Assembly: GCA_913009835.1 (NCBI GenBank)
Contig: CAJVXH010000011.1
Span: 1-38,168 of the forward strand
Length of the DNA: 38,168 nt
Source of the DNA: an uncultured bacterium
GTDB lineage: Bacteria; Electryoneota; Electryoneia; Electryoneales; Electryoneaceae
Direction: 5' to 3'
The translations under genes and the position numbers were made by a program. Below the pieces are notes generated by a model. It worked only from the letters and a program-made list of their open reading frames with translations. It was not told the DNA's origin and did not search any database. The number at the start of each line of letters is the position of its first letter. The first letter of the stretch is position 1. This document shows, piece after piece, positions 16,723 through 24,548 of the stretch.

Positions 16723-18551
16723 GCCTCCACCTCCTCTCCACTGCTCTTTTTCATCTCGGCAATTGAAAAAATTGCGTCATCCTTGCACACCTGTTGGCAG
16801 AGTGTGCACCCTGTGCAGGCATCAGCTGTGATCTCAGGAATGTGCATTCCACGATCAGTTTTCCTGCCGGAAATGCTGATTGCCGGGCAACCTATTCGCA
16901 GGCAATTGCCGCATCCTGAGCAGGGATCATCCAGAATGACATAGGGATCGATACCGATCTTTTTCGGGAACAGGGCGCAGGGGCGACGTGCGATCAGGAC
17001 CGATGGTCCTTCATGCTTTACCGCTTCTTTCAACAGCTCAAGTGTTTTGTCGTATTCATAGGTGTCAGTAACGATGAGGTGTTTTACACCTAACCCTGTG
17101 ACCACATCTTCAATCGGGATCTTGGGACCAATTTCACCCATCAAATCTTTTCCCGATCCAGGATGTTGCTGACCACCGGTCATGGCGGTAATACTGTTGT
17201 CAACGATCACCACGGTCATGTTTGCGTTTGAGGCGACAGCGTCCAGCAACCCGGTCAGGCCGCTGTGGAAGAATGTGGAATCGCCGATAATCGCGACTCT
17301 GTGATGCTTTGGATTATTCTCATTCAAGGCTGCACCGACCGCGTTTCCGATGGAAGCGCCCATGCAGAAGCAGGTGTGTACTGATTCCAGGGGCGGCAGG
17401 GCGGCCAGTGTGTAGCAGCCGATGTCGCCATAGACATCCGCATTGATCTTCTTCAACGCCATGTAGATACCACGGTGCGGGCAACCAGCGCACAGGACTG
17501 GCGGACGAGCGAGAACTGGTTCATTAGCATTTGGTGGTGGAACTGCGTCCAACAAGCCAGCTTTGTGCAGGCCTTCGCCAACTGTGTCCAGATCCAGTTC
17601 GCCTTCACGTGGGAAGAATTCTTTGCCTTGAACCTTGATTCCAGCGATCAACGCCTCTTCTTCCATGAAAGGTTCGAGCTCTTCAACGACCAGTACCCGT
17701 TCGCAATGTTCAGCGAGTTTTCGCGCTTTCTCCACCGGGAACGGCCAGGGCATCCCGACCTTCAGGTAGCTGGCGTCCGGCAGCAACTCGCGTACGTAGT
17801 TCGAGGCGACGCCAGCTGTGATAATGCCGATCTTCTTCGATTGCAGATTGAGCTCGTTGCCTTCCCAATTGTTGGAGAAGTCGAGCAGTTTGAGCGTCCG
17901 TTCTTCGGCGAAGGTGTGACGTGCTCGCGCGAAATTGGGCATCATCACGAAGCGTTGGATGTCCCGTTTCATGTTGTCACCGCGAACGGGTTCGGCCCAC
18001 TCGCCCAACTGTACAATACCCCTCGCATGGGCGATTCTGGTGGTCTCGCGCATCATCACCGGGGTGTTGTACTTTTCTGAAAACTCGAACGCCATTTTCG
18101 TGAAATCGTGAGCTTCCTGGCTGTTGGCTGGGTCCAACACGGGTACCTTCATGAATTTGGCGAGCATCCGGCTGTCCTGCTCGTTCTGGGACGAGTGCAT
18201 ACCCGGATCATCGGCCACTACCAGCACAAAACCAGCGACCACACCGGTGTAGGTGAAGGTCATCAGGGGGTCCATAGCGACATTTAGGCCGACATGTTTC
18301 ATCGTGCAGAGAACACGTGACCCGGTCAGGTTCGCCCCGATCCCGACTTCAACCGCTACCTTCTCATTTGGCGACCACTTTGCCATCACGCTGGGAAAGG
18401 TGTGAAATATCTGTAGGATTTCGGTGGACGGTGTGCCCGGGTAAGCCACACCGAAATAGCACCCGGCTTCGCGGGCACCATGCGCGATGGCTTCGTTTCC
18501 GAACTGCAATATCTTGTTCGGTTTCTCCTTTTGACCGTTCGGTACGCTCAT
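16719..18551 (-). CDS. iorA: Indolepyruvate:ferredoxin oxidoreductase, alpha subunit
   Basis: 610 residues, usual length about 600-630. Thiamine-diphosphate-dependent catalytic subunit. The N-terminal pyrimidine-binding domain has GNEAIAHGAREAG and GVAYPGTPSTEI. A domain III-like region follows. The TPP pyrophosphate domain shows LCAGCPHRG, DIGCYTL, GASIGNAVGAAL, AIIGDSTFFHSG and VDNSITAMTGGQ (about 355-470). The C-terminus carries two ferredoxin clusters, CSGCGNCLRIGCP and CTGCTLCQQVC (about 545-590). GAAGGAAG precedes the ATG. It works in the cytoplasm in anaerobic aromatic amino-acid breakdown, consistent with butyrate kinase upstream on the same strand and PFOR further on. Confidence 0.96.
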   Translation of the reverse strand: MSVPNGQKEKPNKILQFGNEAIAHGAREAGCYFGVAYPGTPSTEILQIFHTFPSVMAKWSPNEKVAVEVGIGANLTGSRVLCTMKHVGLNVAMDPLMTFTYTGVVAGFVLVVADDPGMHSSQNEQDSRMLAKFMKVPVLDPANSQEAHDFTKMAFEFSEKYNTPVMMRETTRIAHARGIVQLGEWAEPVRGDNMKRDIQRFVMMPNFARARHTFAEERTLKLLDFSNNWEGNELNLQSKKIGIITAGVASNYVRELLPDASYLKVGMPWPFPVEKARKLAEHCERVLVVEELEPFMEEEALIAGIKVQGKEFFPREGELDLDTVGEGLHKAGLLDAVPPPNANEPVLARPPVLCAGCPHRGIYMALKKINADVYGDIGCYTLAALPPLESVHTCFCMGASIGNAVGAALNENNPKHHRVAIIGDSTFFHSGLTGLLDAVASNANMTVVIVDNSITAMTGGQQHPGSGKDLMGEIGPKIPIEDVVTGLGVKHLIVTDTYEYDKTLELLKEAVKHEGPSVLIARRPCALFPKKIGIDPYVILDDPCSGCGNCLRIGCPAISISGRKTDRGMHIPEITADACTGCTLCQQVCKDDAIFSIAEMKKSSGEEVEA

Positions 18552-18773
18552 ACCGTACTTCCTTCTTCCAGTCGTTTTGAGATCCGGCGCTCTCTACGCC
18601 GAATGGTTGAAAATGTTCTATATCAGGGTACAGCGAAATCTTTAGTAGAAGGGCTCTGGGCTCAAAACCCGGGTCAACTGACAACATCAACGACGAGATC
18701 CTTCACTTCGTTCAGGATGACGCGCTTTTAGTTCAGGATGACTTCCACGCTCATGGCGGTGTTCGTGTCTTGC

Positions 18774-18793
18774 CCCAGACATTTATGTCTGGG
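18774..18793. repeat. Palindrome family A
   Basis: CCCAGACATTTATGTCTGGG, a near-perfect 20-base palindrome. Copies at 30966, 31051, 31136 (one change), 31221, 32836 and, in opposite orientation, 32884. Confidence 0.95.
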
Positions 18794-18828
18794 ATTACAA
18801 CAAGATCAAAAACGAGATCCTTCACTTC

Positions 18829-18924
18829 GTTCAGGATGACGCGCTTTTAGTTCAGGATGACGCGCTTTTAGTTCAGGATGACGCGCTTTTAGTTCAGGAT
18901 GACGCGCTTTTAGTTCAGGATGAC
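18829..18924. repeat. 21-bp tandem array from a family C repeat end
   Basis: Five copies of GTTCAGGATGAC separated by four identical GCGCTTTTA spacers, period exactly 21 bp. The first copy is the tail of a full family C element (18814-18840), so the array looks like terminal expansion of that element. A two-copy version of the same arrangement is at 18709-18742. Confidence 0.97.
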
Positions 18925-18940
18925 TAAGTAATCGTTACGG

Positions 18941-19996
18941 CTAGTACGTCTTCACGTCCTCTTCGCCGTTCAACACACGCAAGCCGCCTTCGGCAAGTGC
19001 GAGCATCTCCTCTTCGCCAGCGTGCAGGTGGACACCGCCTGGAATCCAAGATATGTAGCTCAGCAACAGGTCTCGTAACTGCGAACTGTTGAGTAGTCCA
19101 CCGGTGAGGATGACGCCATTCATATTTCCAGACAGCGCTGCTGACATGGCACCGATCTCTTTGGCGATCTGGTAGACCATCGCCTTAAATATCAGTCGTG
19201 CCTCCCGGTCACCAGTCTCGATCCGCAGCTCGACTTCACGAAGGTCTGAGGTGCCGAAGTAGCCGACAAATCCGCTCTCCTTGCTGAAGATGCGTTTGGC
19301 CTCGTCGTATCCCTTGTCACGTACCAGGTCAATCACTCCCTGCAACGGAAGCGCGCCGGAACGTTCCGGGCTGAACGGTCCCATTCCTAACAGGCCATCG
19401 TTGACGTCCTGAATGCGACCGTGGGCCAGCGCAGCAATAGAAATCCCACCACCGAGGTGAGCGACGACAAAGCGAGTGTCTTCAAATGGAATCCCCAGAT
19501 CCTTCGCAGTCCGACGTGCTACAGCCTTGATATTGAGGGCGTGGGCACGGCATTTCCGTTCGATTCCGGGCACGCCGGAAACTCGTGCGATGGGACCGAA
19601 TTCGTCTGAGGTGACCGGATCGACGACATAGGCTGGAATATTAGCAGAATCTGCAAAACGTTTGGCGAGCATCGAGCCGAGGTTGGAAGCGTGTTCGCCG
19701 TGTTTGGCGTCCATCACATCATCGAGCATGGCTTCGTTGACGGCGTAGATACCACCCTCGAGAGGTCTGAGCAAGCCTCCACGTCCGACGACAATATCCC
19801 AGGTGCGTGCGTTGTCGGGAATACTCTCGTCGATCAGCTTGAAGCGAAAGTCCAACTGTGCGGCAACAGAACCGAATGAGTGGAGTGTTGCGGCGTCATG
19901 ACTGATGGATTCCTGCCAGACGGCATCATTTCCATCGAAGACAGCCACTTTCGTCGATGTTGTACCCGGATTGAGCACAAGGATGCGCTCGCTCAA
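18941..19996 (-). CDS. buk: Butyrate kinase / branched-chain acyl kinase
   Basis: 351 residues, ASKHA acetokinase family. N-terminal VLNPGTTSTKVAVFDG, GRGGLLRPLEGGIY (about 70), HALNIKAVARRTAKDLG, VAHLGGGISIAALAHGRIQD (about 178) and GPFSPERSGALPLQ are diagnostic of Buk rather than AckA. The cytoplasmic enzyme makes ATP from butyryl phosphate or branched-chain acyl phosphate. No phosphotransbutyrylase gene lies beside it in this window, so the acyl-phosphate source is unknown. Translation starts at TTG 19996, supported by GAGGAGGAG a few bases upstream and by the conserved N-terminus beginning right there. Its position upstream of iorAB suggests a shared role in energy conservation from 2-oxo acids. 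Confidence 0.93.
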   Translation of the reverse strand: MSERILVLNPGTTSTKVAVFDGNDAVWQESISHDAATLHSFGSVAAQLDFRFKLIDESIPDNARTWDIVVGRGGLLRPLEGGIYAVNEAMLDDVMDAKHGEHASNLGSMLAKRFADSANIPAYVVDPVTSDEFGPIARVSGVPGIERKCRAHALNIKAVARRTAKDLGIPFEDTRFVVAHLGGGISIAALAHGRIQDVNDGLLGMGPFSPERSGALPLQGVIDLVRDKGYDEAKRIFSKESGFVGYFGTSDLREVELRIETGDREARLIFKAMVYQIAKEIGAMSAALSGNMNGVILTGGLLNSSQLRDLLLSYISWIPGGVHLHAGEEEMLALAEGGLRVLNGEEDVKTY

Positions 19997-20183
19997 AGCC
20001 TCCTCCTCACTTTGCAGAGATCAGGTAATCACAAGAACATACAAGGTTAGCAAATGGCCGTCAGGTCTGCCCGTATTTCCATTTGAATGGGACAATGAAG
20101 ATAGTGGTGGAGGAGTATGAGGAAAAGGAAAGGAGAGACTGGCAGGGACTTCAGTCTGTGAGGTATGAGGTGCGCGTAGACTG

Positions 20184-20254
20184 ACAGGCCCGTGCTTGCT
20201 CGCCAAGCGCGGTCGATCAAATGGTCTGACCTTCGGATAACCCGCGTTTGCAAG
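20184..20254. repeat. Palindromic element family B, right half cut off
   Basis: CAGGCCCGTGCTTGCTCGCC, AAGCGCGGT, then after a spacer CCGCGTTTGCAAGC, where the match stops. The expected AAACACGGGCCTG is replaced by the start of the inverted-repeat element at 20258. Confidence 0.85.
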
Positions 20255-20257
20255 CCT

Positions 20258-20498
20258 CCGGTTATCCAGTTAACTCAGCTATGATACATGCCCCTGTGAC
20301 CCGCCGTCTTTTTGGCGGTTCGCAGGGATCATCCAACGACAGTACTGAGTTCTGAGAAATCAGGCAGGCACCTTGTAACTTGCGGATCAACCCTGTTATC
20401 GCCTGCGGCGGTAACAGGGGCATATTCATCGTCGGATAATCCACGACATAAATGTCGTGGGCATGACACCACCTCAGCTGAGTTAACTGGATAACCGG
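20258..20498. mobile_element. 241-bp hairpin element with perfect 23-bp inverted arms
   Basis: The arms at 20258-20280 and 20476-20498 are perfect reverse complements (left arm begins CCGGTTATCCAGTTAACTCA). The 195 bases between hold a GCC-rich hairpin (20291-20327), a family D hairpin (20391-20420) and a family A-like palindrome with CCACGACAT arms (about 20441-20460). No reading frame of note lies inside, so this resembles a non-autonomous MITE or REP cassette. Its right end abuts the reverse-transcriptase remnant and its left end abuts a cut family B element. I see no obvious target-site duplication. Confidence 0.75.
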
Positions 20499-21097
20499 AT
20501 GCGGGGGAGCGGGTGATGGCATCAGTAACAGCATTTCTTGAAGGGAAGTTGAAGCTTCAGGTGAACAGCGCGAAAAGTGCGGTGGGGTTTGTGGAGGAGC
20601 GTCAGTTCCTCGGCTACCGTCTGCTTCGCGGGGGTGGGCTTGGTGTTGCGCCGAAGAGCGTCGTCCGGATGAAGAACCGGGTTCGACAGTTGACACGGCG
20701 GAACCGTTCGCAACGGTTCTCCCAGTTCATCGCTGATCTGAACTCGTTTCTTACTGGCTGGATGACTTACTTCAAACTGGCGTCATGCAAAGGACTTCTG
20801 CGTAATCTTGATGAATGGATTCGGCGGAAACTTCGTTGTGTGCGTCTGAAGCAATGCAAGCGTGCCTGGCCGATGGCGAAATTCCTGATGTCGTGCAGTC
20901 TGAAGGAATGGGATGCGTGGCTGCTGGCCTTATCTGGCAAGGGTTGGTGGCGCAAAGCTCTGACGCCACAGGCGAACCACGCCATGAATTTACAATGGTT
21001 TAGAGATCATGGGCTCGTCAACCTGACCGAACGGTACAAGATGTTGAACGTCAACGGAAACCGCCGTGGTACCGAGCAGGTATGCCCGGTGGTGTGA
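20495..21097 (+). pseudogene. Group II intron reverse transcriptase/maturase, 5'-truncated
   Basis: C-terminal half of a bacterial group II intron-encoded protein. The frame is open from codon CCG at 20495 (PDAGERVMASVTAFLEGKLK), a stretch that in intact proteins follows the YADD catalytic motif by about 10 residues. Then comes NSAKSAVGFVEERQFLGYRLL, the end of the RT domain, followed by the GIIM maturase/thumb domain (LNSFLTGWMTYFKLASCKGL, LDEWIRRKLRCVRLKQCKRA) and a C-terminus ending NRRGTEQVCPVV. RT motifs 0-5 including YADD are absent, so it cannot reverse-transcribe. An in-frame TAA inside the right arm of the inverted-repeat element closes the frame upstream. The last codons overlap intron domain V. 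Confidence 0.9.
21060..21093 (+). ncRNA. Group II intron domain V
   Basis: A 34-nt hairpin, the canonical domain V length: lower stem ACCGCCG/CGGTGGT (one G-U), 2-nt bulge region, upper stem TACC/GGTA with GAGCA loop. The sequence around it (AACCGCCG ... CGGTGGTGTGAGAG) matches domain V of bacterial class C-like introns as I recall them. It overlaps the 3' end of the maturase frame. Confidence 0.8.
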
Positions 21098-21131
21098 GAG
21101 AGGGGCACCGTGAGGTACCCCCCTACTCGAT
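21098..21131 (+). ncRNA. Probable group II intron domain VI and 3' splice site
   Basis: AGGGGCACC-GTGA-GGTACCCCCCT hairpin followed by ACTCGAT, the kind of 3' end seen in class C-like introns. The intron would end at about 21128-21131. Confidence 0.65.
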
Positions 21132-21765
21132 TTCTATCCCGGTGATGCCTGCTAAACAGAGGAGCCCGGTCCGAAGACCGGGCGGGCGTGGTACTCCATG
21201 CGGACATGGAGTGAGGAGACTGCATTGATATTCATCGTACATGTGGAATAAAACAATAATTCTCCCATTATTGTCAGAAAATCAACAGAAAGCGCGCTCT
21301 CTTGCGAGACAATAGAGGAACAGAACACAATAATTGTGCTACTGGATGGGGGATTGAAAAACAGCGAGAGTGTGAGAATCTTAGTATGACAAAGAGTTAT
21401 CGAGATCAGTGTTGCCGTCCCATCTGATATCCGCTGAATTCGTCAGACCGTGTTTGCCCGAATAGAGTTAGAGGGATCTGCGTAATCACTCGAGCACGCG
21501 CTAAATCTGTAGAAGAGTCACAGCACAATGGGGACATTTTCAAACATTAGCGACTGGTTTTTAACGCCCAACAATGACTCCCAGAGAGCCAAAAATCCGA
21601 ATGAACTGAAAAATACCGTTTGAATGCTTCAGCCAAGAGTGTAAATTACATAAGATCCTCAATTTGGATCAGCGTTGGGTATCCTGGGCGAGGTCGGGAT
21701 TCATCATTGTTGGATTACCAGCAGCATTACAGACTCCAGGGCAATTTCGGACGGGGGTCAAGAGC
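21132..21765. other. AT-rich gene-free stretch downstream of the intron
   Basis: Two hairpins come first: CCCGGT-CCGAAG-ACCGGG (21165-21182) and ACTCCATG-CGGA-CATGGAGT (21193-21212), both likely part of the intron's 3' exon or another palindromic element. After about 21230 the sequence becomes clearly AT-richer, with a small hairpin ACAATAA...TTATTGT (about 21254-21275). I see no gene until 21766. Confidence 0.6.
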
Positions 21766-22428
21766 ATGGATGCAAACAACTATTTCGATGCGCTCAATCG
21801 CCTGCGTGAGCAACGGGAGTGGTCTTGGGAAGAGCTCGCCAGCCGGGTAGACATCGACGATGCGTTGTCAAATTCTCCGGCACCGTATTTTGGCCAGTCA
21901 GACGATTTCAACGCATACGACCACGACGACGACATCGTTGACGCCGAAATCATTGATCCGCCTGGGCCGGGCGTTAACCCCCTGGCGGTGGTAGTTGATG
22001 TGAAGATCACGGGTGACACCGGCCGTGCGGAGATTTACCGTCCATTCTATGATGAAAAAGATAGTCTGGGCCGTCCGATCCACTTCTGCCCATTTTCAGG
22101 TATCCATCTGCAACGGTCATGCAAACGTTGCGGCTCATCCCTGCCTCGAAACCTGGACCTTCACACCCGTTACTGTTCGAGCTGTGGTGCAGAATTGCCG
22201 TTCAGCGTTACCATGTCCGACGTTCAATTTCACAACTACTGGGTGATCTATCGCACCGATCACAGCGGCATCCAGTTGAAACGTTTCAAGAATTTCCCAC
22301 CATCTCATCCAGCCCGTCAGATTCTGACCAGTCCCTATCCCAAGCTGAAGTTGCGCCTTAACCGTGTCCAGGCTGAGCTGTCCATCGTCTGGCGCGGCGC
22401 GGCGCATGTCCAACCCTTCGCGGCGTAG
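21766..22428 (+). CDS. Unknown protein with C4 zinc ribbon
   Basis: 220 residues, not recognised. The N-terminal ~30 residues (LREQREWSWEELASRVDIDD) resemble the first two helices of a Cro/C1-type helix-turn-helix but are too short to call one. Then comes an Asp-rich linker (YDHDDDIVDAEIID, about 51-64) and a beta segment. A zinc ribbon follows with Cys119-x2-Cys122 and Cys137-x2-Cys140. The remaining ~75 residues are basic with aromatic residues (HNYWVIYRTDHSGIQLKRFK), then a Pro/Leu-rich end. ATG 21766 is preferred over upstream codons because the protein-like composition begins there, with a G-rich run just before it. Cytoplasmic, possibly nucleic-acid or protein binding. It is convergent with the caspase-like lipoprotein gene, 60 bases apart. 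Confidence 0.68.
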   Translation: MDANNYFDALNRLREQREWSWEELASRVDIDDALSNSPAPYFGQSDDFNAYDHDDDIVDAEIIDPPGPGVNPLAVVVDVKITGDTGRAEIYRPFYDEKDSLGRPIHFCPFSGIHLQRSCKRCGSSLPRNLDLHTRYCSSCGAELPFSVTMSDVQFHNYWVIYRTDHSGIQLKRFKNFPPSHPARQILTSPYPKLKLRLNRVQAELSIVWRGAAHVQPFAA

Positions 22429-22488
22429 GTCGGTAGAACAGACGGGCCACCCGTCGTCGTCGGAATCTATAAATACAGATTCACATTA

Positions 22489-24234
22489 TCAATTGCCATC
22501 TGATATAAATCGGCCTTCTAATCTATCTTCAATGGTTGGTATATTTAATATGTACCATGTACCCGAATAGGAAGTAGCATAGTCATCATTGAACGATCCG
22601 TGGAACCCCATGCCTTCACATAAGTGATCCTCCGGATTCCAGAACATGTATGGAATTTGCGCTAGCGAATCCATCATAGAACATGTATGATCTTGATCAT
22701 ACTTGTAAGATACATACCTGCCAGACTGATATATTTGAGCACGTTCGCTTACGACTACTACGCCGTTGGCATAATAATCAAAATCCCAATATCCCTGAGT
22801 AACATATATGTAATCTCTAACACCACCGCCACCGCCACCGCCGGAAACACCAGAACCTGTGACTCTTATCGTAATTGGGTTTATGGTGTTAATAGCATTC
22901 GTATTAATCAGCAAATCTCTAGCATAAGTCCAATGTGCAGTTGGATTGAATACTATGCTTATGCCAGTAACGCTTGTGACATATGACGGATTACAATTTG
23001 GTACGGAAAATGGACTACTTAATTCTACCGGAGTAATACTAATCTTTTCAATCTCATAGTCAGAGCAGGACAGGCTAAGAGTTGATGTACCCGTTTGGCC
23101 AACAAAAACTGAACCCATATCTACATCATAAGTACTCAATTCCAAGTCAGTATCTGGTTCAACTCGAAGTTGTTGCTGCAAGTATGGATCTTTTTCCACT
23201 ATATCATCTAATGGCGCTTCGTCGAAAGCATCTTTCAATGATATTGGTGAATCAGAATCCAGAAACCTGTTTAGAACAGCCCTCATTGTTGGGTAGTCTC
23301 GCAAAAAGACCTGATTTTCAAAACCAACCCAAGTGCTTCTGTGTTGATTCACAAAAATCCCAGGAAATTCACTAGTATACGCACCAGTATAACAAGCGTC
23401 CCAAATGATTAGAGAATAGTCGCTAACATTGCAACTATCTCTGAAATAAGCTGGTCTTAACCCCAGAGAACAGGTGTATAAATCAGGGTCAACTTCACTA
23501 GTGCCATCTGGATATGGAAGAACATTACGTTCATTGGGAGTTAAACACCGCGTATAGTATTTACTATCACTATCTCTCCACTTACCTTTTGTTGGCAAAC
23601 CAGTAGATATCCAGTCAGTATACCCATGACTGGCTATATAAATTATATCATAATCAACCCAATTGGAAAAACATTCCTTTTTGACATCGCCGCTATCATA
23701 ATCATCGTTGATATATGAGACAAGTCTATAATTATTATTACTAAACGCGTTATCTAACTCTTCAAGCTTCACAGGGTTAATTGTCCATCCATATGGAGCT
23801 ATGAAAAGGGCTTTGTGTTCAGATGGATAACTTCCAGCATTTAGAGAAGGTATATGCTCATGAGAAGTATTAGTACTTTCGGAACTATCTGAACGTAAAA
23901 ATGATAGAGAATATGTAATATCATTCCCAAAAATAATGGTAGCGTGAGTATAAGAATCTGAGACTGTTATGCTCTTTATATCCAAGTAACTAAGGGCGTT
24001 TTCACTAAGAGTTGCCATCGCAGAAACCGCTCCCAGACTATCAATATTCAGCAAGGCCTCGAAGAATAGTACATAAACCAGAGAATCCTGCTGTCTAAGA
24101 ACTTCTGGATCATAGAAATCATTTTCAGGAATTGAAACTGGAGAGTCGTTGCAACTTGAGAGGAAAAAAACTGATGCGGAACAGAGAACAAAAAAAAGAA
24201 AAAGATATCGTACGGTGTGTTTTGGTCGTGACAT
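22489..24234 (-). CDS. Lipoprotein with caspase/CHAT-like peptidase domain and ASH/HYDIN-like domain
   Basis: 581 residues. Lipoprotein signal: basic start, FLFFVLCSASVFF, lipobox FLSSC with Cys28. A Rossmann-like alpha/beta region starts at HKALFIAPYGW (about 140). It has the clan CD signature: strand-end IIYIASHG (His203) and, about 78 residues later, LIIWDACYTG (Cys281), followed by STWVGFEN...LNRFLD...LKDAFDEA, the pattern that ends CHAT domains. A beta domain at about 365-463 (DVDMGSVFVGQTGTSTLSLS ... ITIRVTGSGV) resembles ASH/SPD-2/HYDIN modules. A run of seven Gly then leads to an unrecognised ~110-residue C-terminal domain rich in Tyr and Asp. ATG 24234 is chosen for GAGGTG just upstream. 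The gene is visibly AT-richer than its neighbours. Likely a membrane-anchored protease facing the periplasm or surface; substrate unknown. Confidence 0.8.
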   Translation of the reverse strand: MSRPKHTVRYLFLFFVLCSASVFFLSSCNDSPVSIPENDFYDPEVLRQQDSLVYVLFFEALLNIDSLGAVSAMATLSENALSYLDIKSITVSDSYTHATIIFGNDITYSLSFLRSDSSESTNTSHEHIPSLNAGSYPSEHKALFIAPYGWTINPVKLEELDNAFSNNNYRLVSYINDDYDSGDVKKECFSNWVDYDIIYIASHGYTDWISTGLPTKGKWRDSDSKYYTRCLTPNERNVLPYPDGTSEVDPDLYTCSLGLRPAYFRDSCNVSDYSLIIWDACYTGAYTSEFPGIFVNQHRSTWVGFENQVFLRDYPTMRAVLNRFLDSDSPISLKDAFDEAPLDDIVEKDPYLQQQLRVEPDTDLELSTYDVDMGSVFVGQTGTSTLSLSCSDYEIEKISITPVELSSPFSVPNCNPSYVTSVTGISIVFNPTAHWTYARDLLINTNAINTINPITIRVTGSGVSGGGGGGGVRDYIYVTQGYWDFDYYANGVVVVSERAQIYQSGRYVSYKYDQDHTCSMMDSLAQIPYMFWNPEDHLCEGMGFHGSFNDDYATSYSGTWYILNIPTIEDRLEGRFISDGN

Positions 24235-24548
24235 CGCGCACCTCATCTACAAGTAGAAAGTTGTAAAATCAGGGACAGCACACGGGTATGCTGAGCAAAC
24301 AAAAATTTCATAACTTGCTTGAATAATATGGAAGAAAATGACAAAATGCAACAGATAGGAGAATGATCACCTTGCACGTAGTCCTGAACTCAACCCGAGT
24401 TTCACGATAATTTGAATGGACGATCACCATCGTATACATTGTCCGTTTACCCATAGAGAAGCCCGTAACCTTTCGATTCCGGGCTGTACAATATATCACC
24501 TTTGCCACGGACTAAAGTCCGTGGCAAGTCATGCTGACATATTCCGCT
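24235..24548. other. Intergenic region with one family E palindrome
   Basis: Mostly AT-rich, without a gene. GCCACGGACTAAAGTCCGTG followed by GC forms a perfect hairpin at 24504-24525, downstream of the PFOR stop on the minus strand. It lacks a T tract, so I label it a repeat rather than an intrinsic terminator, though it could stall transcription. Confidence 0.75.

Larger units (their letters stand above)
18552..18940. repeat. Repeat-filled gap between buk and iorA
   Basis: No gene seen. It contains a family C copy with a 21-bp extension (18695-18742), a family A palindrome (18774-18793), and a second family C copy (18814-18840) that runs into the 21-bp tandem array ending at 18924, 16 bases before the buk stop. 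Confidence 0.85.

Noticed and set aside
17475-18080. + strand open frame of 201 codons
   Set aside because: Antisense shadow of iorA.
18829-18924. 21-bp period array as CRISPR or iteron origin
   Set aside because: The 9-bp spacers are identical, not unique, and no replication initiator or DnaA boxes are nearby. It extends a dispersed repeat.
21780-21860. Helix-turn-helix regulator call for the zinc-ribbon protein
   Set aside because: Only about two helices resemble a Cro/C1 HTH (EQREWSWEELASRV); the recognition helix and remaining helices are not visible, so I did not name it a regulator.
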